A stretch of 64,000 nt of DNA from JACVRW01 sp963734365 (lineage in GTDB: Bacteria > Actinomycetota > Thermoleophilia > Solirubrobacterales > Thermoleophilaceae), in NCBI GenBank assembly GCA_963734365.1, contig CAVTGV010000004.1:930001-994000 (forward strand). Reading direction: 5' to 3'. Both the position numbers and the translations under genes were made by a program. Positions 16,989 to 25,032 of this stretch are shown piece by piece; positions within the stretch are counted from its first letter, which is position 1, and the number at the start of each line of letters is the position of its first letter. The notes below the pieces were generated by a model, which was not told where the DNA came from, ran no database searches, and worked only from the letters and a program-made list of their open reading frames with translations.

Positions 16989-18092
16989 GTGCCCGCGGAA
17001 GGGAGCAGCACTGCCAGGATCGCCCACGTTGGGCCTCACCCCGACCGTATCGGCGGCATGGAGGCCGTTCTGCGCGACCTGCTCGCCTCCCCTCTGCGCA
17101 CCCGCTACCGGCTCCACCTGATCGCCAGCTACCGGACGCACCGGCCGATTCGCCGCATGCTCGACTTCGTCAGGGCGGTGGGCGCCCTGGCCCGCTTCTG
17201 CCGTGGCGGCGGTCCACGCCTGGTCCACATTCACTCCGCCGTGCGCGGCAGCATCTACCGCAAGTCGCTCTGCGTCGCCGTGGCCGCGCTGGCGGGCCGG
17301 CCCGTGATCTTTCAGCTGCATGCCGGAGCGGGCGACATCGACGCGTTCGCGGCCCGGCTCGATCCCGTTCGGCGGGCGCTGTTCGGCGCCGCCATGCGCC
17401 GAGCGGACATCGTGATCAGCGTCTCGCGGGCCGGCGCCCGCCGGATCGAGGAGAACTTCGGCGTCGAGGGCATCGTCGTGGTGCCGAACCCGGCTCCGGC
17501 GCTGAACGGGGTGCGCCCGGCCGCCGCGAACGGCAGCGCGCCACAGGCGCTCTTCCTCGGCGGCTTCGCCAACCCCGCCAAGGGCGGCCACGTGCTGCTG
17601 CGCGCGCTTCCCGACATCCTCGAGCGCTGTCCCGACCTGCGCGTGACGCTCGCCGGCTCCGATGCTCCCCCCTCCGAGTTGGCGGCGATACAGCGCAGCT
17701 ACCCGGGAGTGCGCTGGGCCGGCTGGCTGGGACACGACGCGGCCCGTGAGGAGCTCGCACGGTGCGACGTGTTCGTGATGCCGTCTGTCTCGGAGGGCAT
17801 GCCGGTGGCCCTGCTCGAGGCCATGGCCTACGCCCGCGCGATCGTGGCCACCCCCGTGGGCGGGATCCCGGACGTGGTCACCGACGATGCCGAGGCGATC
17901 CTCGTGACGCAGGACGATCCAGTGGCCCTCACCTCCGGCGTGCTGCGCGCCGTCGGTGATCGGGAGCTCCGCACGAGGCTCGGGGGCGCCGCCCAGGCGC
18001 GCGTCGAGGAGGAGTTCAACCGCGACAGGATCTTCAGCCGCATCGCCGCTCTCTACGACGAGCTGCTCGCCAAGGACGCTGCCCGCCGATGA
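16989..18092 (+). CDS. GT4-family glycosyltransferase
   Basis: About 367 residues, GT-B fold. N-terminal 'RIAHVGPHPDRIGGMEAVLRDLL' carries the glycine loop. Middle 'ALFLGGFANPAKGGHVLLRALPDIL' starts the second Rossmann domain, and 'DVFVMPSVSEGMPVALLEAMAYARAIVATPVGGIPDVV' holds the E-x7-E nucleotide-sugar motif of retaining GT4 enzymes. The GTG at 16989 is preferred: homology begins just after it and an earlier start would run into the divergent promoter. No obvious ribosome site. Overlaps the deacetylase by 4 nt (ATGA). Sugar and acceptor unknown. Confidence 0.88.
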   Translation: MPAEGSSTARIAHVGPHPDRIGGMEAVLRDLLASPLRTRYRLHLIASYRTHRPIRRMLDFVRAVGALARFCRGGGPRLVHIHSAVRGSIYRKSLCVAVAALAGRPVIFQLHAGAGDIDAFAARLDPVRRALFGAAMRRADIVISVSRAGARRIEENFGVEGIVVVPNPAPALNGVRPAAANGSAPQALFLGGFANPAKGGHVLLRALPDILERCPDLRVTLAGSDAPPSELAAIQRSYPGVRWAGWLGHDAAREELARCDVFVMPSVSEGMPVALLEAMAYARAIVATPVGGIPDVVTDDAEAILVTQDDPVALTSGVLRAVGDRELRTRLGGAAQARVEEEFNRDRIFSRIAALYDELLAKDAARR

Positions 18093-18904
18093 GCGCTCGC
18101 ACCAGAGGGCCGTTGTGCAACCGAAGCCGGGACGCCGTCTTCCTCTGTTACCACTCGATCGCCGACCAGGGACCAGACTTCACTTCGGTGTCCGAGAGCG
18201 CCTTCGAGCGGCAGCTCGCCACCCTGCGCCGGCTGGGCTTCCGGTCCGGCCGGCACGCCGACCTCGAGCGGCTGGCCCGCGGGCAGAAGCTGGAGGGCAA
18301 GCGCGTGTTCCTCACCTTCGACGACGGCTATCTCGACAACCACGAGACCGCGCGCCCGCTGCTCGACGCTGCCGGCTTCCGCGGGCTGTTCTTCCTACTG
18401 CCGCCGCGCGTCGACCGGGGTGACGCGCTCGACTGGCCCAGGGTCGAGGATCGGGTGGCCGCGTATCCCGAGGTCATGAGGTCGCTCACATGGCCGATGG
18501 TCGAGGCGATGGCCGAGGGCGGTCACGAGTTCGGCAGCCACACGCTCAGCCATCCCGTGCTGAGCTCGCTCGGCGACGACGAGCTGCGCCAAGAGCTGCT
18601 CGATTCACGCCGGCGCATCGAGGAGCGGCTCGGCCGCTGCGATTCGATCGCGTATCCGTTCGGAGACTGGAGCGAGAGGGTCGCTCGCGCGGCCGCTGAC
18701 GCGGGCTACTCCTACGGCTTCACCTTGCCCGACGGGTCGCAGCTGAGCGCCGACCCGCTGAGCATTCCTCGGATCAGCGTCGACCACCGCGACGACGAGC
18801 GGCGCTTTCGCCGCAAGCTCACGGCGCCCTACCGGACGCTCTCGCTCTCACCCTGCCGGCCCCTGGCCCGGCGCGCGCTGCGCCGCAGCCTGGCGCACGA
18901 GTAG
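18089..18904 (+). CDS. Polysaccharide deacetylase, NodB/CE4 family
   Basis: 271 residues. CE4 motif 1 is TFDDGY (D78, D79), motif 2 SHTLSH (H151, H155), and YPFGDWSE near 190 is motif 3. Together they place the catalytic base and metal ligands for removal of N-acetyl groups from hexosamine polymers. There is no signal peptide, so it is either cytoplasmic, acting on lipid-linked precursors, or exported another way. Coupled to the GT4 gene by a 4-nt overlap, suggesting it modifies the same glycan. Confidence 0.9.
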   Translation: MSARTRGPLCNRSRDAVFLCYHSIADQGPDFTSVSESAFERQLATLRRLGFRSGRHADLERLARGQKLEGKRVFLTFDDGYLDNHETARPLLDAAGFRGLFFLLPPRVDRGDALDWPRVEDRVAAYPEVMRSLTWPMVEAMAEGGHEFGSHTLSHPVLSSLGDDELRQELLDSRRRIEERLGRCDSIAYPFGDWSERVARAAADAGYSYGFTLPDGSQLSADPLSIPRISVDHRDDERRFRRKLTAPYRTLSLSPCRPLARRALRRSLAHE

Positions 18905-18908
18905 CCGC

Positions 18909-20003
18909 TCAGCGGGCCGCCGCCTCCGCCCACGCCTCGACGAGCCAGCCGAGCTCGTAGGGGCGGCACGTGCGGTTGATCTCCAGAGCCCGTGCACGCC
19001 CCGCGCGCGGGCGGCCGACAGCGGCCGAGAGCCCGGTGTTGAGGTAGAGCCAGCCCCGGTCGAGCGGACGTCTGCGCCTGATCGAGCGGTAGGTCATGCC
19101 TTGGTCGAGCGGCACCATGTCCTGGCCCAGGTCGTTGGCTCCGAACAGCCACGGCAGGCCCCGGTCCGCCGCCGAGGCATAGCGCTTGTCGTCCGCGACG
19201 CCGCTCAGCTCGTGCAGCGTCATCGGCGCCATGCCGTGCTGGTGGACGGAGTACACCTCGTAGCGCTCCACGACGCCTCCCCTCTCAGCGTCGAAGAGCC
19301 ATGGCCAGCCGCCGTCGGGGAGCTGTAGCTCGAGCAGGCGATCGGCGGCCCGGCGCGCCGCGGGCAGCGCTCGGGCGTCGAGCCCCGAACGCGCCACCAG
19401 CGCGAGTGCGAGCACAGAGTAGATCTGGGTGGCGAAGTTCGGGAAGCGGCGCCGGGAGCCCAGGTTCCCGAAGTGCCGGAAGAGTCCGCTCGGGGCCTGG
19501 TTTGCGCTGATCAGCTGATCCAGGGCCTGATCGAGCAGTGGGCGCCCTCCCCCGTTCGCAGCGTCGGTGAGGGCGAGGCCGGTCACGATCCACGCGAGCT
19601 CGAGCCCCTCCCTTGCCGCCAATCCACCGTTGGCGCGCAGAGACTCGTCCAGGGCGTCGACCAGCCGGCCCGTTGCCCCGGTGTCGGCACGTGACTCCAC
19701 CCACAGGCGCAGGCCGAAGTCACCGGGGGTGACCTCCGGCCGTCCGAGGCCTCGGTCGATCCCGTCGCGCAGCCGCTCCGGCTCGATCGGCAGCGACAGG
19801 CCGGCTTCCCTGGCGCGAAGCAGGCCGAGAAGGACGATGAGCGTGTAGCGCACCGATTCCCCGCGGGGGGCGGGCTCCCCCTCCACCACCTCCCAGCAGA
19901 AGAGGTCCGAGGGCAACAGCATGCGCGTCAGGGCATCGAGCGCAGGCTCCACGAGCCTTTCCGGCTGGACCGTTCTCGTGGCGTCGGTCATGGAGCGGCG
20001 CAA
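18909..20003 (-). CDS. Alpha/alpha-toroid (six-hairpin or prenyltransferase-like) protein
   Basis: 364 residues, all-helical, with repeated pairs such as 'VRYTLIVLLGLLRAREAGL', 'YSVLALALVARSGLDARALPAARRAADRLLELQLPDGGWPWLF' and 'RYASAADRGLPWLFGAND'. The QLPDGGWPWLF segment recalls the QW-type hairpins of alpha/alpha barrels found in terpene cyclases and six-hairpin glycosidases. No catalytic acid can be assigned. The TTG start at 20003 has GGTGAG upstream; an internal ATG at 19991 is the alternative. It is divergent from the ATP-grasp fusion gene. Function unknown, probably glycan related from context. Confidence 0.65.
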   Translation of the reverse strand: MRRSMTDATRTVQPERLVEPALDALTRMLLPSDLFCWEVVEGEPAPRGESVRYTLIVLLGLLRAREAGLSLPIEPERLRDGIDRGLGRPEVTPGDFGLRLWVESRADTGATGRLVDALDESLRANGGLAAREGLELAWIVTGLALTDAANGGGRPLLDQALDQLISANQAPSGLFRHFGNLGSRRRFPNFATQIYSVLALALVARSGLDARALPAARRAADRLLELQLPDGGWPWLFDAERGGVVERYEVYSVHQHGMAPMTLHELSGVADDKRYASAADRGLPWLFGANDLGQDMVPLDQGMTYRSIRRRRPLDRGWLYLNTGLSAAVGRPRAGRARALEINRTCRPYELGWLVEAWAEAAAR

Positions 20004-20042
20004 TGGTACTCACCGCTCGACCAGGGCTAGCCTTTTGTTCGG

Positions 20043-20071
20043 TTGACACGCCCCGGTGCCCGCCCTAGCTT
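20043..20071 (+). promoter_or_regulatory. Sigma-70-type promoter for a leaderless transcript
   Basis: TTGACA (20043-20048), a 17-bp spacer and TAGCTT (20066-20071). The expected start point, about 7 nt downstream, coincides with the GTG start codon at 20078, and no ribosome site exists. This is the clearest promoter in the window. Confidence 0.75.
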
Positions 20072-20077
20072 GAATCA

Positions 20078-22438
20078 GTGATCCCGACCCGTGCCGTAAT
20101 CCTTGACGGCGCCGACGGCGGCTACGCCGGCGCGCGTGCGCTGCTCCGGCACGGGGTGCCCGTGACGATGATCAGCAAGGGCTGGGTGACGCGCGCCCGT
20201 GACGTCGACGGCCGGCGTGCCACCACCCCCGACCAGTGGCTGACCGAGCTCGACGAGGTGGGCTCGCGCGGCCCGGGGGTGCTCATCCCCGCCTCCGATC
20301 CGGCCGTGGAGTTCGCTGCGCAGGAGCGCGATCGCATCCCGGCCTCCCTGCGTTCCTTCGAGGGGCCGGCCAGCGCTCACGCCAAGCTCATGGACAAGGG
20401 CTCGCTGTACTCGCTGGCTGCCGAGGCGGGCCTCCGGGTGCCTGTGGTGAAGCTCCTGCGCAGCCGAGACGAGCTCGATGACGTGGCTGCCGGCGCCGCC
20501 TACCCCTCGTTGCTCAAGCCGACGCTCTCGCACCGCTACCGCGAGCTCTTCGGGCACCACCGCAACATCCTCGTCCACAACCCGGAGGAGCTGCGCGCCG
20601 CCGCGACGCCGGCCCTCGAGGCCGGGCTCGACTGGCTCGTGACCGAGCTGATACCCGGCCCAGAGACGAACCTCTTCGGCGCGGTGACGATCCGCCTGGA
20701 GGACGGCTCGTACCCGCTGGCCTACACACGGCGAAAGCTGCGTCAGCACCCGCCCTACTTCGGAGCCGGATCGGTGCTCGAGACGGTGCCCGCGCCGGGG
20801 GCGATGGAGATGGCACGCCGCCTGCTGGACGCCACGGGCTTCGTCGGCTTCTCGAGCCTGGAGGCCAAGCGCCACGAGGTGACCGGCGAGCACGTCCTCA
20901 TGGAGATCAACGTGCGCATCCCGCAGAACCTCGGCCTGGGCGAGGCCGCGGGCGTCGAGCCGTCGTGGCGCCTCTACGCCGCGCTCGCGGACATTCCGCT
21001 CCCGCCGCAGCCGCCCCAGCGCAACGGAGTGAAGGTGGTCGTCCCCAGCCTCGAGCTCATGGCGGCTCCGGCGTACGTCCGCGAGGGCGACCTGTCGATT
21101 CGTGAGCTGCTGAGCTCCTACCGCGGCGTGCGGACCATCAGCGGCCTTACCCTGGCCGACCCCGTCCCGCTGCTCGCGTTCTTCGGCGGGCGCGGCTACC
21201 ACGCAGCCCGCCGCGTGACGAGCAAGCTGAAGGCGAAGGCACGCCCGGAGGCAAAGCAAGACGCCGCCGACGGCGGCAGCCGCGCAGCCCCCAGGCCCCA
21301 CCGGCCGGGCGCCGCTCTCAAGAAGCTGCTGCCGGCCTCGGCGCGGCCCGCCGCCAAGCGCTGGTACTACCGGGCGGCCGGCAACCGCGGACGGCGCGCG
21401 ATGCTCGCCGAGGAACTGCGCCGGGAGGCCGCCGGCAGCCGCCGTTTGGGCTCACCGCTCTACGGCTCGCTGCTCGAGCGGGTGGCCGACGACGTAAAGG
21501 CGCAGGGTCCGTCCTGGCAGGTGCTGTCCGAGCGCTGGCCGGCCTGCCGCCCTGTGTCGGTGCGGCTCATGGGCTCGGTGCACCGGCTCGTCCTCGAGGG
21601 CGCGGCGCCGGAGCTGGCCCGCTTCTACCCGTCGGCCGGCGGAACCGATGAGGGCGACCCGTGGCCGGCCTTCGCGGAGACGCTCACGGCGCACCGGGAG
21701 CGGTTGCTGGATCTGCTCGAGGAGCCGGTGCAGACAAACGAGATCTCGCGCTGCACCGCGCTGCTGAGCGGCTTCCTGCTGGTGGCGCGCGAGACGGGGC
21801 TGCCCCTGCGCCTGCTGGAGGTCGGCGCGAGCGCGGGCCTGCTGCTGCGGGCGCCCGAGTACCACTACGTCGAGCGCGACCAGTCCTGGGGCGACCCCAG
21901 CTCGCCGGCTCAGCTCGAGGGCGCCTACGCCGAGGGTCGCCCGCCCTTCGACCTCTCCGCCACCGTTACCGAGCGCCGAGGATGCGATGCCGCTCCACTC
22001 GACCCGAACTCGGAGACCGACCGCCTGACGCTCATGTCGTACGTCTGGGCCGACGAGACCTGGCGGTTCGAGCTGCTCAAGGCCGCGCTGGAGGTCGCTC
22101 AGCAGGTGCCCGTCGCCGTCGAGGCCGCCGATGCCTGCGACTGGATCGAGGCGGCGCTGGCCGAGCCGGAGCCGGGCATGGCCACGGTGGTGTTCCACTC
22201 ACTGTTCATCCACTTCCTCGACGCGAAGCAACGGGCCCGGTTCGAAGCGGCGCTCAAGGCCGCCGGCCGACGGGCGACCGCACAGGCGCCGCTCGCGCGA
22301 CTGAGCTTGGAGTGGCCCGAAGGCGGGGGCGAGCCCGAGCTGCTGCTCACCACCTGGCCCGGGACCACCCGCAGGCTGGCGACCACCGACGACCGCGGTC
22401 GCGACATCCACTGGGGCAGCTCGAACGGCGCCGGCTGA
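20078..22438 (+). CDS. ATP-grasp domain fused to DUF2332
   Basis: One uninterrupted 786-residue reading frame. Residues 1-380 form an ATP-grasp carboxylate-amine ligase-like domain: 'YPSLLKPTLSH' (K147), 'LIPGPETNLFGAV' and the metal-binding MEINVRIPQN (E276, N278). A basic Ala/Pro linker (382-440) follows. Residues 441-786 match DUF2332 as I know it: 'SPLYGSLLERVADDV', 'VQTNEISRCTALLSGFL', 'PLRLLEVGASAGLLLRAPEY', 'SWGDPSSPAQL' and a final 'LLLTTWPG'. DUF2332 has no known activity but its glycine-rich E-x-G-A-S-A-G-L loop is reminiscent of methyltransferase folds. The fusion suggests sequential or coupled modification of one substrate. Leaderless GTG start. Confidence 0.82.
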   Translation: MIPTRAVILDGADGGYAGARALLRHGVPVTMISKGWVTRARDVDGRRATTPDQWLTELDEVGSRGPGVLIPASDPAVEFAAQERDRIPASLRSFEGPASAHAKLMDKGSLYSLAAEAGLRVPVVKLLRSRDELDDVAAGAAYPSLLKPTLSHRYRELFGHHRNILVHNPEELRAAATPALEAGLDWLVTELIPGPETNLFGAVTIRLEDGSYPLAYTRRKLRQHPPYFGAGSVLETVPAPGAMEMARRLLDATGFVGFSSLEAKRHEVTGEHVLMEINVRIPQNLGLGEAAGVEPSWRLYAALADIPLPPQPPQRNGVKVVVPSLELMAAPAYVREGDLSIRELLSSYRGVRTISGLTLADPVPLLAFFGGRGYHAARRVTSKLKAKARPEAKQDAADGGSRAAPRPHRPGAALKKLLPASARPAAKRWYYRAAGNRGRRAMLAEELRREAAGSRRLGSPLYGSLLERVADDVKAQGPSWQVLSERWPACRPVSVRLMGSVHRLVLEGAAPELARFYPSAGGTDEGDPWPAFAETLTAHRERLLDLLEEPVQTNEISRCTALLSGFLLVARETGLPLRLLEVGASAGLLLRAPEYHYVERDQSWGDPSSPAQLEGAYAEGRPPFDLSATVTERRGCDAAPLDPNSETDRLTLMSYVWADETWRFELLKAALEVAQQVPVAVEAADACDWIEAALAEPEPGMATVVFHSLFIHFLDAKQRARFEAALKAAGRRATAQAPLARLSLEWPEGGGEPELLLTTWPGTTRRLATTDDRGRDIHWGSSNGAG

Positions 22439-22463
22439 CGAGGTAGCGCTCCGGCCGCGAGCG
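22428..22463 (+). repeat. Direct repeat, copy 1
   Basis: A 36-bp sequence beginning GCGCCGGCTGACGAGGTA, spanning the stop of the ATP-grasp-DUF2332 gene. It matches 22677-22712 with about four differences. The two copies bracket about 210 bp of non-coding DNA. Confidence 0.7.
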
Positions 22464-22676
22464 ACTGCCGTTCTGCGTTCCGCTCAGGCGTGCACGACTC
22501 TTCGAAGAGCGCACGACTTGGCTGGGGAAGGGGTACCTCGAGGAGTTTGTCCTGCCTTCACCCCCCTATAGAGGGTCAATCGAGCACAAACCGCCGCGCG
22601 GCATCGCTCCCACACCCCTCACTGCCAGACGTGGGCACGCCAACCCGCTGCGCACGGCCCGAGCGGAGCGCGAAGC

Positions 22677-22712
22677 GCGCCGGCTGACGAGGTAAGGCTC
22701 TGGCCGCGGGCG
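22677..22712 (+). repeat. Direct repeat, copy 2
   Basis: Second copy of the 36-bp repeat at 22428, just before the stop of the convergent flippase gene. The 284-base gap 22439-22722 holds nothing else I can name; there is a small CCCT-ATAG-AGGG hairpin near 22565. Confidence 0.7.
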
Positions 22713-22722
22713 CCGGCTCGGG

Positions 22723-24045
22723 CTAATCGGCGGTGAGCGCCGGTTCTCGAAGCCTCGTCGCGGGCACCGGCGACCACAGGATCAGCGCCATGAGCGCCGC
22801 TCGCGAGACCACCCCGAACACTGCGGCCAGCGCGGCGATCCCGATCACGCCCCACTCGTTCCCGGCGAATACCTGCGCGCCCACCAGCGCAGCGAGGAAG
22901 AGCGAGTAGACGACGGCCAGGAGGCGATAGCGGCGCTGGGTCATCAGGAGGTTTGGCGCCGGCATCGACACGTAGACGAAGAACGCGTCGATCATGAGGA
23001 GCTGGAAGATCGTGATCGAGTCCGGATAGCGGCCGCCGTCGATCACAGGAATGACCAGTGGCGCCAGGGCGGCCATGCTGCCCACCACGGCAGCGGTCGC
23101 GAGGCTCGAGCGCTTCATCCACTGGACCAGCATCGTGATCTGGGCCTTGTGCGAGTCCACCAGGTCACTCTGTGAGGTGCGTACGCGCAGCACCGTCATC
23201 AGCGCGGCCACGGGCCCGAGAACGATCGATACGTAGCGCTCTGCGGCTCCGTAGCTCGCCACGGCCGAGTCGTCGAGGAGACTGGCGACCAGGAACAGGC
23301 TGCCGTAGGCAAACCCGGCAGACGCGATGAAGTAGAGCGTGAGCCAGTTCGACTCCGCGCCGAAGGCAAATCGCCCCGCACCACCATGGCGGACCCGGCG
23401 CGTGGCCCATGCCTGCGGGACGCAGACGGCGATTCCGACCGCGAGGGTGCCCAGCGCGATCCAGAGCATCACAACCGGTCCCGAGCTGATCAGGCCCAAG
23501 GCGGCGAGCGCGGCGGCAAGAAAGTTGGATGCTCCACGCAGCACGCCGTACACGCCTCCTCGCACGAAACGGAGATGGGCCTGGTGGTGGTACATGCCGA
23601 GCTCGGTGGACGCGTGCCCGAGCGTGTAGATCGCCGCCAAGCCCACGAAGGTCAGGCGGTCGGCCCCCGAGCCGCCGACGCCCAGCAGCGCTGCGCCCAC
23701 GAGCCCCAGGGCAGCCGCTGCGGCGATCTGCACCGCGCTCCCCCAGAGGGCCACCAGGAACGGAGTCTGGTCGTCGAGGCCACGTGAGACTCGTTCTGCT
23801 TCCTCGCGCACGTAGCGCATGCGGATCCCGCCGGCCGCGAAGCTGCCCGCGAACGAGCCGACGGTCAGCAGCAGCACGACGTACGCGAAATCCTCGACCG
23901 CGAGGCTCCGGATCAAGAGGATGATCGCGACCGCGCTCAGGCCCCGCGCCGTGATGTTCAAAGCGAACGTCGACAGGAAGCCGCGTTTGAAGGTCGAGGA
24001 TCCACGGAACACGCGTGCCCGCACGGTGTCGAGTAGTCGCCTCAT
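22723..24045 (-). CDS. Wzx-type polysaccharide flippase/exporter
   Basis: About 440 residues, 12-14 hydrophobic helices spread over the whole length, no soluble domain; typical of MOP-superfamily flippases that move polyprenyl-linked repeat units across the membrane. Conserved style elements are 'FALNITARGLSAVAIILLIRSLAVEDFAYVVLLLTVGSF' at the N-terminus, 'GIRMRYVREEAERVSRG' and mid-protein 'SYGAAERYVSIVLGPVAALMTVLRVRTSQ'. ATG 24045 (MRRLLDT) is preferred; a TTG at 24111 would add 22 basic residues. A second flippase occurs at 58477. Confidence 0.85.
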   Translation of the reverse strand: MRRLLDTVRARVFRGSSTFKRGFLSTFALNITARGLSAVAIILLIRSLAVEDFAYVVLLLTVGSFAGSFAAGGIRMRYVREEAERVSRGLDDQTPFLVALWGSAVQIAAAAALGLVGAALLGVGGSGADRLTFVGLAAIYTLGHASTELGMYHHQAHLRFVRGGVYGVLRGASNFLAAALAALGLISSGPVVMLWIALGTLAVGIAVCVPQAWATRRVRHGGAGRFAFGAESNWLTLYFIASAGFAYGSLFLVASLLDDSAVASYGAAERYVSIVLGPVAALMTVLRVRTSQSDLVDSHKAQITMLVQWMKRSSLATAAVVGSMAALAPLVIPVIDGGRYPDSITIFQLLMIDAFFVYVSMPAPNLLMTQRRYRLLAVVYSLFLAALVGAQVFAGNEWGVIGIAALAAVFGVVSRAALMALILWSPVPATRLREPALTAD

Positions 24046-24221
24046 GCGTCGCGAGAAGAACGGATGCTTGCCCAGGCTACTTGCGGCCTGGCGCCCGCGT
24101 GTGCGCGCCAAGCGGCCAGGCGAACGAGCGTGCCATAAGCTCGCCCGGCTCCACGGCGTTGGTACTACGTGACGACTGTTGTGTCAACCATCCCGCCCAG
24201 CCTGCCTTGCAGGGTCTGCTC

Positions 24222-24968
24222 TTGAAGGTGCTGGTTATCGCGCTCGTTGCCCTGCTGGTCGTCGCCGCGGCGGATGTGTCGTTGTTCGGCCCGGAGTCGA
24301 CGACGGTCGATCGCAGCGGCTTCGAGACCGGCGACTTCTCGCAATGGCGCGAGCGCCAGTGTCTCGACGACCGCCTCTCGGTCGGATCGAAGCGCCCAGC
24401 GGCGTTCGAGGGCAGCGACCGCGCGCGGCTGGAGGTGCGCGACGGCGACGAGGAGCCGGACACTGGAAGCGAGCGTTGCGAGCTAGTCGGCCCCTCGCTT
24501 CCCGGCGACGGCGAACGCTGGTACCGGCAGGCGATCTACATCCCTTCGAGCGCGGACCCGCCGGACGGCTGGGAGATCATGGCGCAGTGGTACTCGAACT
24601 ACGGAGGATCCCCACCCCTGGCCCTGTTCCACAACTACGGCCTGCCGATGCGGTGGTCGCTGCGGCGCGGCGATTCCTCCCGGACCTACTGGCGCAGCAG
24701 CAAGCTCGGGCGCGACCGATGGCATGAGATCGTGGTGGGCGTCTACCTCTCCCAGAGGCCGTCGAAGGGCTGGGTGGAGGTCTGGCTGGACGGCAAGCAG
24801 CAGCGGCTGAAGAACGGCAGGACGCGGATGTACGGCGCGACCCGCGGTGCGAGCCGAGGGTCCTTCAAGACCGGCATCTACCGCTCCCCGGCCTCCACCG
24901 GCACCAGCGTCGAGTACGTCGACGGCTACCGCGTGGGCCGAAGCCGCGAGTCCGTGATGGGGGATTGA
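24222..24968 (+). CDS. Secreted polysaccharide lyase-like protein (heparin-lyase-type jelly roll), paralogue 1
   Basis: About 248 residues from TTG 24222, with GCAGGG upstream. An N-terminal hydrophobic helix ('VLVIALVALLVVAAADVSLF') serves as signal anchor. The rest is a beta-rich domain with 'FETGDFSQWRERQC', 'RARLEVRDGDEEPDTGSERCELVGP', 'GERWYRQAIYIPSSADPPDGWEIMAQWYSNYG', 'RDRWHEIVVGVYLSQRPSKGWVEVWLDGKQQ' and 'FKTGIYRSP', the pattern of the Polysacc_lyase family. It probably binds or cleaves an acidic polysaccharide outside the cell. Unlike the two paralogues downstream it lacks the basic N-terminal domain. Confidence 0.75.
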   Translation: MKVLVIALVALLVVAAADVSLFGPESTTVDRSGFETGDFSQWRERQCLDDRLSVGSKRPAAFEGSDRARLEVRDGDEEPDTGSERCELVGPSLPGDGERWYRQAIYIPSSADPPDGWEIMAQWYSNYGGSPPLALFHNYGLPMRWSLRRGDSSRTYWRSSKLGRDRWHEIVVGVYLSQRPSKGWVEVWLDGKQQRLKNGRTRMYGATRGASRGSFKTGIYRSPASTGTSVEYVDGYRVGRSRESVMGD

Positions 24969-25032
24969 CCTGCCGCGCCAAGCCATCTCCGGGCGTGAAA
25001 GGGCGAGCGCCGCCCGGTCGTTGTTCGGTGAC

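Noticed and set aside
20078..22438. Frameshift or missed stop as the cause of the ATP-grasp-DUF2332 fusion
   Set aside because: The linker between the domains is a plausible basic Ala/Pro spacer in frame, and no stop or ribosome site with a start lies between the domains.
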